Assembly: GCA_002306055.1 (NCBI GenBank)
Contig: DBRR01000048.1
Location: forward strand, 1 to 29,608
Origin: Anaerolineaceae bacterium UBA1363
GTDB taxonomy: Bacteria > Chloroflexota > Anaerolineae > Anaerolineales > Anaerolineaceae
Reading direction: 5' to 3'
Length of the DNA: 29,608 bases
Under the pieces are notes generated by a model, which saw only the letters and a list, made by a program, of their open reading frames with translations, was not told the origin of the DNA and did not search any database. Position 1 is the first letter of the stretch, and every line of letters begins with the position of its first letter. Made by a program: the position numbers and the translations under genes. Positions 1-8,075 of the stretch are shown piece after piece.

Positions 1-134
1 AATTCGCCATAATGAGAATTGCTGATGCATTAGATTTGTATCAGATAGTTTTGCCAGGAAACAAATTGAGAGATAGATTCCCCTTGACCAATAAAAAGGT
101 CCGACACACAAAAATCATCTCTTCTGTCTTGCGA

Positions 135-140
135 TATAAT
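135..140 (+). promoter_or_regulatory. -10 box almost on the start codon (leaderless-type promoter)
   Basis: A perfect TATAAT lies only 10 nt before the ATG at 151. Transcription would start about 3-4 nt before the start codon, so the mRNA would be nearly leaderless. No Shine-Dalgarno motif is seen before this ATG, and no convincing -35 at the usual spacing. Confidence 0.55.
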
Positions 141-150
141 CCAAACCTGT

Positions 151-1488
151 ATGGCTGAACAAACCAAAAGTAATAATACGACTTCAAACCGCAAACGTCC
201 GGTTTGGCAGGTTATTTTGGGCATCCTGCTCGTTGGAGCAGTGGTGCTTTTTGCCCTATACCAGGTTCCCGCGATCCATGACCGTGCCTATTTCTACCTG
301 GCGACACTGCGTTCCCGCGTCTATTATTTTTTCAGACCTCCAGCCGAATCCACCTTCGACCCTTCGCAGGATTCCACCCTTGATGCGGGTGTCGCCGCCA
401 CTCTCACGGCGCTGATGCCCACCCCTACGGCTACTTACACTCCCGAGCCGACCGCAGGAACCACTCCTGAGAATACTGCCATTCCATCTCCAACGCCAAG
501 CCCCACCTCGATCCCCACTGCAGTGCAACTTGAGGGTGTTGTGCAGGAGTATCAACGTTTGAACAGCTGCGGTCCAACCAACCTTGCCCTTGTTCTGCGC
601 TATTGGGGCTGGGTAGGCGAACAGATTGACATCGAACAGGTGGTCAAGCCCCGGCTTGAGGACCTCAACGTCACACCCCAGGAAATGCTTACCTATGTCC
701 AGGAGCACACCCAGCAGGATGTTGTCCTGCGTTTTGGCGGCACTGTCGATTTGCTCAAACGCCTGGTAGCCGCCGGTTATCCAGTACTGGTTGAGCGCGG
801 CTACGTCAACCTTGATAAAGAATGGAACGGCTGGATGGGGCATTACGGCGTCGTGGATGGCTATGATGATGCAAAAAATGCGGTCCACATCCCCGATACC
901 GTCAATGGCAACATCTGGATTGATTACGACACGCTTCAGAAGTTTTGGGATGAGTTTTTGGGCACCTATTTAATCATTTTCCCTCCTGGAGAGCGAGAGA
1001 TCGTATTGGGGTTGCTGGGTGATCAGGCTGACCCGGAATACAATCTGGATTACACCCTTGAAGTCTTTCGGGAGCGGTCTGAAAGCGTTGATCGATCTGA
1101 GCAGTACTTTGCCTTTTACAGTCTCGGTGAATTGCTGGTTATGAAAAAAGACTACGTCAACGCTGCTGAAGCCTTTGATAAAGCTTTCGAAGTCTACGGT
1201 TGGCTGCCGGTGGACGACCGCCCCTGGCGCATGCTCTGGTACCAGGTGGGTCCTTATGAAGCCTATTATTACACCGGCAGATACAAGGATGTTGTCAGCC
1301 TTACCTATAAGACGATAACAGACGCCAGCACCCCGGCTCTGCCCGAAACTTTTTTATGGAGCGGTCGGGCTAATGTGGCCCTGGGAAATACTCAGACCGC
1401 GATTTTCGATTTCAAACGCGCCTTGCAGTGGCACCCCGGCTGGCCACCTGCCCTGGCTGAACTGAAAGCCCTGGGCGTTGAACCCTAA
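151..1488 (+). CDS. Membrane-anchored C39-like cysteine peptidase with TPR tail (paralogue 1)
   Basis: The 445-residue protein has a basic N-terminus and one membrane segment at about residues 18-38. A Thr/Pro-rich linker (about 88-125) follows, then a papain-fold domain of Peptidase_C39_2 type. The likely nucleophile is Cys140 in the motif NSCGPTNLAL, and the likely base is His231 in GWMGHYG, followed by an IPDT motif. The C-terminal third carries TPR-like helices ending in ALQWHPGWPPALAEL. The layout predicts a single-pass protein with the peptidase outside the membrane. It is the first of three tandem paralogues sharing this architecture. Substrate is unknown; C39 relatives cleave double-glycine leaders, but no ABC exporter domain is attached here. 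The start is chosen from the adjacent -10 box. Confidence 0.85.
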   Translation: MAEQTKSNNTTSNRKRPVWQVILGILLVGAVVLFALYQVPAIHDRAYFYLATLRSRVYYFFRPPAESTFDPSQDSTLDAGVAATLTALMPTPTATYTPEPTAGTTPENTAIPSPTPSPTSIPTAVQLEGVVQEYQRLNSCGPTNLALVLRYWGWVGEQIDIEQVVKPRLEDLNVTPQEMLTYVQEHTQQDVVLRFGGTVDLLKRLVAAGYPVLVERGYVNLDKEWNGWMGHYGVVDGYDDAKNAVHIPDTVNGNIWIDYDTLQKFWDEFLGTYLIIFPPGEREIVLGLLGDQADPEYNLDYTLEVFRERSESVDRSEQYFAFYSLGELLVMKKDYVNAAEAFDKAFEVYGWLPVDDRPWRMLWYQVGPYEAYYYTGRYKDVVSLTYKTITDASTPALPETFLWSGRANVALGNTQTAIFDFKRALQWHPGWPPALAELKALGVEP

Positions 1489-1518
1489 CCCTTACGACCA
1501 GCAATCTGAAGAAACCTT

Positions 1519-2844
1519 ATGTCAGCATCTAAAAAACAACTCCAAAAAACTCTCGGGAAGCGCTCATTTTGGCGCAAAACCTGGCCTTATCTCGCAATCC
1601 TGGTGGTATTAGGCTTGCTTGGACTCGCCGCAATGCAAATCCCGGCAGTGGAAACCCGCGTGCTTAACCTATATTCAGCGATCTACTACCAGCTCAACCC
1701 ACCGTCTGAAAACGTCTTTGATCCATCCCAGCAGGGCACGCTCGATGCGAGTGTGCTTGCTTCACTGACGGCCATGGCGCCCACTCAGACACCTGCTTCG
1801 GAGCAAACACCCACCCCCGAAGGGGACCCTGCGCAGCCGACTGCCACGCCTGAACCCACCCCCACCCTAATTCCAGTTCCTGCTGCTTTTGAACTGGATG
1901 GCATGGGGCTGGAATATCAGAGCTTCAACAACTGCGGTCCTGCCAACTTGTCGATGGATATCACCTATTGGGGCTGGCCGAGCACCCAGGATGTTACAAA
2001 AGCTGGTCTCAGAACCCACAAAGATGATCGCAACGTCATGCTCAGCGAGATGCGTGATTTTGTGATAGAGAAGACCAGCCTAAGCGCTTTGATTCGTTAT
2101 GGTGGCACGCTTGACACAGTTAAACGACTGGTTTCAGGCGGCTACCCTGTCCTGCTGGAACGCGGTCACACGGATCCTGAAGATGGCTGGATGGGGCATT
2201 ACGGCATAGTGACTGCTTATGATGACGCCAAACAGACAGTCCTCATTCCAGACACACTTCTGGGGATGATGAATCTCAGTTATGACGAACTGATGCGCGA
2301 CTGGGCGCATTTTGATGGGATCTACCTGGTTGTCTATCCACCTGAACGCGAGGCCGAGGTGCTGGCGCTGCTCGGACCAGACGCTGATCCCGCCGTTAAC
2401 TTGCAAAACGCACTCGATCAGGTCACCGCGCGCATCCAGCAGGTAAGCGGGCGCGAACAGTTTTTTGCCTGGTACTCACGCGGAAGTATTTTGGTTGAGA
2501 TGCAAAACTATATCGAGGCAGCGCAGGCTTATGATCAGGCTTTTGCTATCTACGCGCAACTTCCCCCTGGAGAGCGTCCCTGGCGCATCACCTGGTATCA
2601 GGTGGGAGCTTATCCGGCTTACTATTACACCGGGCGCTATCAGGATTGCCTGAACCTGGCAATGCAGACCATCACCAACACCAGCATCCCCTCTCTGCCC
2701 GAAACCTGGTATTGGGCTGGGCGTGCTGCGGCAGCCTTGGAAATGACCGATGATGCCATTTCTCATTACCGCAATGCACTCGAGTATCAGCCTGGTTGGG
2801 CTTTGCCCCTCGAAGGTTTGGCTGAACTGGGTGTGCAGCCCTAA
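1519..2844 (+). CDS. Membrane-anchored C39-like cysteine peptidase with TPR tail (paralogue 2)
   Basis: This 441-residue paralogue of the preceding gene has an N-terminal membrane segment (about residues 23-43), a Thr/Pro linker, a C39-like peptidase domain with Cys139 in NNCGPANLSM and His227 in GWMGHYG, and TPR-like C-terminal helices. Between Cys and His it is shorter than its siblings, and conserved positions differ (for example GPANLSM for GPTNLAM). The gap to gene 1 is 30 nt, so co-transcription is likely. Only a weak GA-rich element precedes the ATG. The catalytic pair is intact, so there is no sign of decay. Confidence 0.83.
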   Translation: MSASKKQLQKTLGKRSFWRKTWPYLAILVVLGLLGLAAMQIPAVETRVLNLYSAIYYQLNPPSENVFDPSQQGTLDASVLASLTAMAPTQTPASEQTPTPEGDPAQPTATPEPTPTLIPVPAAFELDGMGLEYQSFNNCGPANLSMDITYWGWPSTQDVTKAGLRTHKDDRNVMLSEMRDFVIEKTSLSALIRYGGTLDTVKRLVSGGYPVLLERGHTDPEDGWMGHYGIVTAYDDAKQTVLIPDTLLGMMNLSYDELMRDWAHFDGIYLVVYPPEREAEVLALLGPDADPAVNLQNALDQVTARIQQVSGREQFFAWYSRGSILVEMQNYIEAAQAYDQAFAIYAQLPPGERPWRITWYQVGAYPAYYYTGRYQDCLNLAMQTITNTSIPSLPETWYWAGRAAAALEMTDDAISHYRNALEYQPGWALPLEGLAELGVQP

Positions 2845-2863
2845 AACGGCAATTTTTGTTCAC

Positions 2864-2872
2864 TGTTATAAT
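2864..2872 (+). promoter_or_regulatory. Extended -10 promoter just before paralogue 3
   Basis: TGTTATAAT matches the extended -10 consensus TGnTATAAT and ends 11 nt before the ATG at 2884. That gap has no Shine-Dalgarno sequence, so this gene probably has its own near-leaderless transcript. Confidence 0.55.
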
Positions 2873-2883
2873 GCCTCCCTATT

Positions 2884-4251
2884 ATGAGAAAGAATGCTAA
2901 ACAAACTTTTCGCCGGCGCCTTGCGCCGCGCTCTGCCTGGCACAAACCCTGGATCTACCTTGCACTGATTGGCGTTGGATTTCTGGTGCTTGTTGGACTC
3001 TACCAGATTCCTTCCATTCACGACCGCGCCTACTTCTATCTTGCAAGCGCGCGTGCCAGAATTTACTATTTTTTCAAACCACCGGCTGCAGAAGTTTTTG
3101 AGCCCACTCAGCAAGGCACCCTGGATGCTAGCGTTTTTGCCACGCTGACGGCCATGGCGCCTACGGCTACGGTGACTCCACAGCCTACTCACACGCTGAC
3201 GCCAGAGCCCACAACCGAATTTACTTCCACACCGACCATTACCCCAACGGCGACCCTTGTGCCTACTCCGCTCCCGCCGCTGCCCCCTTCTGCTATGATC
3301 GAAGGCATTGAACCTGAAATGCAGGGTTTTAACAATTGCGGTCCAACCAACCTTGCCATGGCTTTGCGGTTCTGGGGATGGGAAGGCGACCAAAAAACCA
3401 CCGAAGCAGTGCTTAAGCCTTTCATCAAGGATCGCAATGTCATGCCTTACGAGATGCTGGGGTATGTGCAGGAACATACCGAGCTGAACGGCATTGTACG
3501 CTATGGGGGTGATCTTGATTTAGTGAAACGGCTGGTTGCGTCCGGCTTTCCGGTGCTCATTGAGCGTGGTTACATCGACCGCCGTGAAGGTTGGATGGGG
3601 CATTATGGACTGATTGTAGGTTATGACGATAAGCTTCAGGAAGTGACCATTCCCGACACCTATTTGGGGGTGATCAAGATGAGTTACGAAGAGATCACCC
3701 GTTATTGGGAGCAGTTTGATCGGATCTACCTGGTAATCTTCCCTTATGAACGCCAGCAGGAAGTCTATGACATCTTGGGCGCCCAGATGGATGCTCAATA
3801 TAATAAAGAATACACGCTCGATTTAATCAGCAGCCAGCTTTATGAACGCGAGGGATTGGACCAGTTCTTTATCTGGTACAGCCGAGGCTCGATCTGCGTG
3901 GAGCTGAATGATTACCTGTGCGCAGGGGAGTCGTATGATCAGGCTTTCAGCATTTATGCAAAGCTTAAGGAAGAAGAACGTCCGTGGCGCATGCTCTGGT
4001 ATCAGACCGGTCCATATTATGCCTATTTCTATTTGCAGCGCTACCAGGATTTGTATACCCTGACCAAGCAAACCCTCGATAAAACGCCCGAAGACGCCAT
4101 TCCCGAAACCTGGGTCTGGAAAGGTCGGGCGGAGGTCAAGCTGGGCCTGCGCGATGAGGCGATTGAAAGCTTCAAACAAGCGCTGTTCTGGCATCCGCAT
4201 TGGTGGGTAGCGGAAGATGAACTGATCGCATTGGGCGAAAAAGTAGACTGA
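2884..4251 (+). CDS. Membrane-anchored C39-like cysteine peptidase with TPR tail (paralogue 3)
   Basis: This 455-residue protein is the third tandem copy. It has one membrane segment (about residues 25-45), a longer Thr/Pro-rich linker (about 95-140), a C39-like domain with Cys152 in NNCGPTNLAM and His240 in GWMGHYG, and C-terminal TPR-like repeats. It resembles paralogue 1 most closely around the membrane segment (both have IHDRAYFYLA), which suggests copies 1 and 3 share a more recent history or stronger constraint. Its own extended -10 box means it need not depend on readthrough from the upstream genes. Substrate unknown. Confidence 0.84.
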   Translation: MRKNAKQTFRRRLAPRSAWHKPWIYLALIGVGFLVLVGLYQIPSIHDRAYFYLASARARIYYFFKPPAAEVFEPTQQGTLDASVFATLTAMAPTATVTPQPTHTLTPEPTTEFTSTPTITPTATLVPTPLPPLPPSAMIEGIEPEMQGFNNCGPTNLAMALRFWGWEGDQKTTEAVLKPFIKDRNVMPYEMLGYVQEHTELNGIVRYGGDLDLVKRLVASGFPVLIERGYIDRREGWMGHYGLIVGYDDKLQEVTIPDTYLGVIKMSYEEITRYWEQFDRIYLVIFPYERQQEVYDILGAQMDAQYNKEYTLDLISSQLYEREGLDQFFIWYSRGSICVELNDYLCAGESYDQAFSIYAKLKEEERPWRMLWYQTGPYYAYFYLQRYQDLYTLTKQTLDKTPEDAIPETWVWKGRAEVKLGLRDEAIESFKQALFWHPHWWVAEDELIALGEKVD

Positions 4252-4269
4252 ATCAGAAAAGACAGGATT

Positions 4270-5034
4270 ATGCAGGATTACATTGCCTACAATTCCCGCA
4301 TGTGGGATGCCTGGAGCGAAAATCACAACAACTGGTCAATCCCCTTGACCTCCGAACAGTTCCAACAGGCAAAGAACAGTCCAATCGAGATTGTTCTCAC
4401 TCCTACGAAGAATGTCCCGCTCAGCTGGTTTGAAGGTATAGGTTCGGACGTGTTGGGCCTGGCAAGCGGAGGAGGACAGCAAGGCCCTGTGATGGCGGCG
4501 CATGGGTACCGCGTGACCATCCTGGATAACTCCATGCGGCAATTACAGTCTGAAAGAATGGTGGCAGATCGCGAAAACTACCCGGTTTTGGCACTGCAAG
4601 CCGATATGACCCGGCCCTTTCCATTCAAAGACGAAAGCTTCGACAGGATCATTCACCCTGTCTCGAATTGCTACATTGAGGACTTGCAGCCAACCTGGAA
4701 TGAGTGTTACCGCGTGCTGAGGCATGGTGGGGTAATGATGGCGGGCTGGACCAATCCGGTCGCGTATATGTTTGACGATGAAGCGCTCGATAACCGCAGT
4801 GTTCCTCTCACCGTCCGCAATAAGCTACCCTATAATGGCAGGCTGGAGGTGGAAAAAGGCGCAGAATTATCGTTGGATACAGGGTACCAGTTCAGTCATA
4901 CATTGGAAGAACAGATTGGTGGGCAACTCAAGGCTGGCTTTCTTCTCAAAGATTTCTACGAGGATACCGACCCCAACGCTCACTTAGGAGAATATACGAG
5001 TTTTTTCGCCGCGACCCTGGCTGTGAAACTGTAA
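4270..5034 (+). CDS. Class I SAM-dependent methyltransferase
   Basis: The 254-residue soluble protein has a Rossmann-type methyltransferase core. Motif I is VLGLASGGGQQG (about residues 61-72), the acidic end of strand 2 is VTILDNS, motif II is ALQADMTRPFPF, and motif III lies around YRVLRHGGVMMAGW. These place it in the Methyltransf_11/25 group, whose substrates cannot be predicted from sequence. It follows the third peptidase gene by 18 nt, with an AGGA element before the ATG, so it is likely in the same transcript. It ends just before the repeat array. Confidence 0.85.
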   Translation: MQDYIAYNSRMWDAWSENHNNWSIPLTSEQFQQAKNSPIEIVLTPTKNVPLSWFEGIGSDVLGLASGGGQQGPVMAAHGYRVTILDNSMRQLQSERMVADRENYPVLALQADMTRPFPFKDESFDRIIHPVSNCYIEDLQPTWNECYRVLRHGGVMMAGWTNPVAYMFDDEALDNRSVPLTVRNKLPYNGRLEVEKGAELSLDTGYQFSHTLEEQIGGQLKAGFLLKDFYEDTDPNAHLGEYTSFFAATLAVKL

Positions 5035-5057
5035 TAATTCCTTCAGCCTGTGCCACT

Positions 5058-5217
5058 GTGTTTGCCGGCCTTCTGACCGAACCCACAACTAGCCCCCGAT
5101 TGTGCCGGTCTCCTGAGCGAGCACACCAACCCCCCTCGATTGTGCCGGTCTCCTGACCGAACCTACAACCAATCCCCGATTGTGCCGGTCTCCTGGCCGA
5201 GCACACCAACCTCCCCC
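5058..5217. repeat. Four tandem 40-bp repeats (short form)
   Basis: Units begin at 5058, 5098, 5138 and 5178 with an exact 40-bp period. The first is degenerate. The core is GATTGTGCCGGTCTCCTG followed by an ACCGAGCACACCAAC-like tail ending in a C-run. Each core holds a small inverted repeat, CGGTC-TCCT-GACCG. The whole unit recurs with no unique spacers, so this is not a CRISPR. It lies between convergent genes. Confidence 0.9.
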
Positions 5218-5610
5218 GATTGTGCCGGTCTCCTGACCGAGCACATGAACTAGCCGAAGGCTTCATCTTTTTTTTGGCAAGAATCAAGGGAGACCTGACG
5301 GTCACATCTCGTACTCAACGAAGACGCCAGTACGATCCTATACCTCGATTGTGCCGGTCTCCTGACCGAGCAGGCGAACTAGCCGAAGGCTTCATTCTTT
5401 TGTGGTAAGAACTGATGGAGACCGGACGGTCACATCCCGTCCTCGGCGAGGACGCCGGTACGATCCTATACCTCGATTGTGCCGGTCTCCTGACCGAGCA
5501 CACGAACTAGCCTAAGGCTTCATCTTTTTTGGCAAGAATCAATGGAGACCTGACGGTCACATCCCGTACTCGGCGAAGACGCCGGTACGATCATCAAGGA
5601 CACCGGTACG
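5218..5610. repeat. Three tandem 128/129-bp repeats (long form of the same core)
   Basis: Units begin at 5218, 5347 and 5475. Each starts with the same GATTGTGCCGGTCTCCTG core as the 40-bp array. It then continues through AACTAGCCGAAGGCTTCA, a T-run, a GGAGACC(T/G)GACGGTC segment partly complementary to the core, and GACGCCGGTACGATC. The third unit decays into extra copies of a CACCGGTACGATCA-like piece near 5585-5620. The internal complementarity could fold into a cruciform or an RNA hairpin. The 5035-5669 gap holds no gene apart from this array. Confidence 0.88.
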
Positions 5611-5632
5611 ATCAACAAGGACGCTCCAGAGC

Positions 5633-5658
5633 ATAAAAATCGCCAGTTTCGGCTGGAT
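5633..5658 (-). terminator. Weak terminator candidate for the suf operon
   Basis: Read on the minus strand, a short CCAG/CTGG stem around CCGAAA is followed by CGATTTTT, about 15 nt past the stop of the ferredoxin gene. The stem is only 4 bp, so support is modest. Confidence 0.3.
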
Positions 5659-5669
5659 CGATGGTCTGC

Positions 5670-6188
5670 TTATTTCATCTTTTCAGGGTAATTCTTGAGC
5701 AGTTCCTGACCGGGCATCAGGATCGCCTTGGGCTCACAGACACTCTTGCAAAAGCAGCAGCCCACCATGCACAAAAACGGCTCTGCCACCCAAATCTTTC
5801 CATTCTCATCGCGCTCAAACACTTCCCGCGCGCATAGGTCCAGGCAAGCGCCGCAGTTGTTGCATAAGTCATCTGAAATAGTAGGAAACCAAGGTATCTG
5901 CTCTCGAGGGTAACCGCGCCAGGTGCCATAATTGCGGGCAACGATCGCTTTCCCAGTTCGCCGGCGTTGATAATAGCGCTGGTATTCCAACATTAGCGCA
6001 TTAGAGTAATCCTGTACCGCTGGTTTGGGAATGAAGTTGTTCTGTCTTACGCCATTCAGCAGGCGTTCTCTGATCTCCGGTTGGGTTGGAGTCAATCCCT
6101 CTTCATATAAAGCGGAAAACAACTCCTCCAATCCGAGCAAACCTGCCGGTTGACCACCGATTTGCAGCATGCGGTAGCTTAGTGCCAT
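5670..6188 (-). CDS. Two-cluster ferredoxin-like protein of the suf operon
   Basis: From the ATG at 6188 the product is 172 residues. The GGGAA ribosome site and the position just after the sufE stop favour this start over one 38 codons further upstream that would overlap sufE. The N-terminal half is helical and unrecognised, with a conserved-looking NFIPKPAVQDYSNAL stretch. The C-terminal half has two Cys groups: CNNCGACLDLC (classic Cx2Cx2Cx3C) and CMVGCCFCKSVCEP. In the second, the first spacing is x3 instead of x2 and there is an extra Cys. It probably carries one or two [4Fe-4S] clusters. Its position after sufS-sufE suggests a role in cluster assembly or sulfur transfer, by inference only. 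Confidence 0.8.
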   Translation of the reverse strand: MALSYRMLQIGGQPAGLLGLEELFSALYEEGLTPTQPEIRERLLNGVRQNNFIPKPAVQDYSNALMLEYQRYYQRRRTGKAIVARNYGTWRGYPREQIPWFPTISDDLCNNCGACLDLCAREVFERDENGKIWVAEPFLCMVGCCFCKSVCEPKAILMPGQELLKNYPEKMK

Positions 6189-6198
6189 TTGTTCCCGA

Positions 6199-6624
6199 TC
6201 AGTTCCCTTTTGCCAGGCAATCAGCGGCTTTAGCTTTGAGGTGCGCCACCATGGCGGTGAGGCCATTGCTGCGCTGGGAGGAGAGATGACGCCAGAGACC
6301 AAGCTCCTCGAAGAGGCTCAGATCCGCTTCGAGCACGTCCTTGGCAGGCTGATGATTGAATAATTTGTACAATATCGCCACCATACCCTTCACCACCAGC
6401 GAATCGCTGTCAGCCTCAAAAACCATCATGCCATCCTGGCAGTTCACGTCAAACCAAACGCTCGACTGGCAGCCTTTCACAAGGTTCTCATCAACCTTGT
6501 TCTCCGGCTTCATCGCGGGCATATCCATGCCCATTTCGATCAGATACTCATATTTTTCTTCCCAGTTTGCGAGCAGGGAAAAATCATCACTGAGCTCTTT
6601 TTGAATTTCCTGGATACCCGGCAT
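6199..6624 (-). CDS. sufE: SufE-type sulfur acceptor
   Basis: The 141-residue protein matches the SufE/CsdE family in length and motif. The sulfur-accepting Cys52 lies in GCQSSVWFD, preceded by the family's ENKVDENLVKGCQ context, and the N-terminus contains the typical LLANWEEKYEYLIEMG helix. SufE takes persulfide sulfur from the SufS active-site Cys and passes it to the scaffold. Its AGAGGT ribosome site overlaps the sufS stop codon, so the two are translationally coupled. No sufBCD genes are present in this window. Confidence 0.92.
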   Translation of the reverse strand: MPGIQEIQKELSDDFSLLANWEEKYEYLIEMGMDMPAMKPENKVDENLVKGCQSSVWFDVNCQDGMMVFEADSDSLVVKGMVAILYKLFNHQPAKDVLEADLSLFEELGLWRHLSSQRSNGLTAMVAHLKAKAADCLAKGN

Positions 6625-6626
6625 GT

Positions 6627-7850
6627 TTACCTCTTTAGTATTTTGATGGCGCGCTTGACTCCGTAAGCCAATTTTTCAAGATCCGCCCGGTCGTTATACA
6701 GTGCCAGCGAAGCTCGCACCGTACCACTGATGTGCAGGGCGTCCATGATTGGCTGGGTGCAGTGCTGCCCCGTGCGCACGGCGATGCCCATCGTGTCGAG
6801 AAGCACACCCATGTCGTAGTGTTGGATGCCATTCACATTAAAGGGCAGAATACCTGACCGATGGGTCGGATCACCATAAATGATCAGATCAGGAATCTCT
6901 GCCAGAAGGCTCAAGCCATATCCAAGCAAATCCTCTTCATATTTCTGTAATTCATGCTGGTCAAACTGCTGCAGGTAATCAACCGCAACGCCCAGCCCGA
7001 TTGCTCCAGCCACATTGGGGGTTCCGGCTTCGAACTTGAAAGGCAGAACATTGAATGTAACCTTTTCAGGGGTCACCATATCGATCATCTCACCACCGCT
7101 AAGGAAGGGCGGTAATGCTTCCAACCACTTCTCCTTGCCAAAGAACACGCCAATACCCATTGGTCCGTACATCTTGTGACCGGAAAAGACATAAAAATCG
7201 GCATCCAGGCTCTGCACATCATGCGGAAGATGTTGTACAGACTGGGCAGCATCCACCAGCACAGGTATCCCATGGGCATGGGCAAGGCGGATAATTTCAC
7301 CAACCGGATTGACCGTGCCAAGGGAATTGGAAACCTGATTCACTGCAATCAAGCGGGTCTTCTCGTTGAGCATGTGCTCAAACAGCGCCAGGTCGAGCTC
7401 GCCGTTTTCGTCAAAAGGCAGAACGCGAAAGGCTGCGCCGCGCCTCAGGCACATCTGCTGCCAGGGGACGTAGTTGCTGTGGTGCTCAAGTTGCGAAACA
7501 ATGACCTCATCCCCAGAATGGACAAACTTTTCGCCGAAGGTATATGCCAGCAAGTTAACCGACTCCGTCGTGCCGCGAGTGAAGATTACTTCATGGTTGT
7601 GCTCTGCATTGATATAGCCTGCCACCTTCCGCCTTGCCCCCTCGTAAGCTTCGGTAGCCTGCACAGCCAGGGAGTGATTGCCGCGATGGATATTGGCATT
7701 CAGGTGGGTGTAATAATCAACCAGCGCGTCGATTACCACCTGTGGTTTTTGGGTGGTAGCGGCATTATCAAGGTAGACCAGCGGGTGGTCATTGATGGTT
7801 TGCTTCAGTAGAGGAAAATCTGCTTTTGCATTGAGGATGTCTTTACTCAT
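6627..7850 (-). CDS. sufS: Cysteine desulfurase, SufS class
   Basis: The 407-residue protein has full family length. It is a PLP enzyme that converts cysteine to alanine and leaves persulfide on its own Cys. The motifs are VYLDNAATTQKPQ near the N-terminus, the PLP lysine Lys226 in SGHKMYGP, and the active-site Cys364 in RTGQHCTQP. The short active-site loop identifies it as group II (SufS/CsdA) rather than IscS. It heads a minus-strand operon with sufE and the ferredoxin-like gene. An AAGGAAC ribosome site precedes the ATG, and a good promoter lies at 7873-7901. Confidence 0.94.
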   Translation of the reverse strand: MSKDILNAKADFPLLKQTINDHPLVYLDNAATTQKPQVVIDALVDYYTHLNANIHRGNHSLAVQATEAYEGARRKVAGYINAEHNHEVIFTRGTTESVNLLAYTFGEKFVHSGDEVIVSQLEHHSNYVPWQQMCLRRGAAFRVLPFDENGELDLALFEHMLNEKTRLIAVNQVSNSLGTVNPVGEIIRLAHAHGIPVLVDAAQSVQHLPHDVQSLDADFYVFSGHKMYGPMGIGVFFGKEKWLEALPPFLSGGEMIDMVTPEKVTFNVLPFKFEAGTPNVAGAIGLGVAVDYLQQFDQHELQKYEEDLLGYGLSLLAEIPDLIIYGDPTHRSGILPFNVNGIQHYDMGVLLDTMGIAVRTGQHCTQPIMDALHISGTVRASLALYNDRADLEKLAYGVKRAIKILKR

Positions 7851-7872
7851 ATTTGTTCCTTAAGGTGGCTTG

Positions 7873-7901
7873 ATTTTACCATTCCCGCAGATGAGTTGGA
7901 A
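7873..7901 (-). promoter_or_regulatory. Promoter of the sufS-sufE-ferredoxin operon
   Basis: On the minus strand, TTCCAA (7896-7901) and TAAAAT (7873-7878) are separated by 17 bp. TGG immediately before the -10 makes it an extended -10 (TGnTAAAAT). It lies about 22 nt upstream of the sufS ATG. Confidence 0.55.
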
Positions 7902-7996
7902 GTTTGTAACGCCTGAAAAGCCAGGGAGAGAGAAAATTGTTATGGGTTGACAGATTAAAACCTGGTAAAGGTTGGGTTATCACTTGAACAACTGCA

Positions 7997-8023
7997 TTGA
8001 TTTAAGTTGAATTGGGATACAAT
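7997..8023 (+). promoter_or_regulatory. Possible promoter of the phoB-phoR pair
   Basis: TACAAT (8018-8023) lies 52 nt before the response-regulator ATG, with TTGATT (7997-8002) upstream at a short 15-bp spacing. No clear pho-box repeat was recognised. Confidence 0.35.
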
Positions 8024-8075
8024 CGTTAACAAATGGACCATTGTACATGTGTTGTCTGATGTTTGTGGAGGGAAT

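Noticed and set aside
256..888. Long minus-strand open frame opposite the first peptidase
   Set aside because: It mirrors the codon pattern of the strong plus-strand gene, has a His/Arg/Gly-rich composition and no recognisable motif. The same applies to similar frames opposite the rfb genes.
5058..5610. CRISPR array
   Set aside because: The repeated core is regular, but the entire 40-bp or 129-bp unit recurs. There are no unique spacers of constant size and no cas genes nearby.
6189..6302. N-terminal extension of the ferredoxin-like gene
   Set aside because: It would be read inside sufE in another frame, with low-complexity Ser/Pro/Trp content. ATG 6188 just after the sufE stop has GGGAA.
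7947..7952. Perfect TTGACA as a -35 box for phoB
   Set aside because: No acceptable -10 lies at 15-19 bp downstream.
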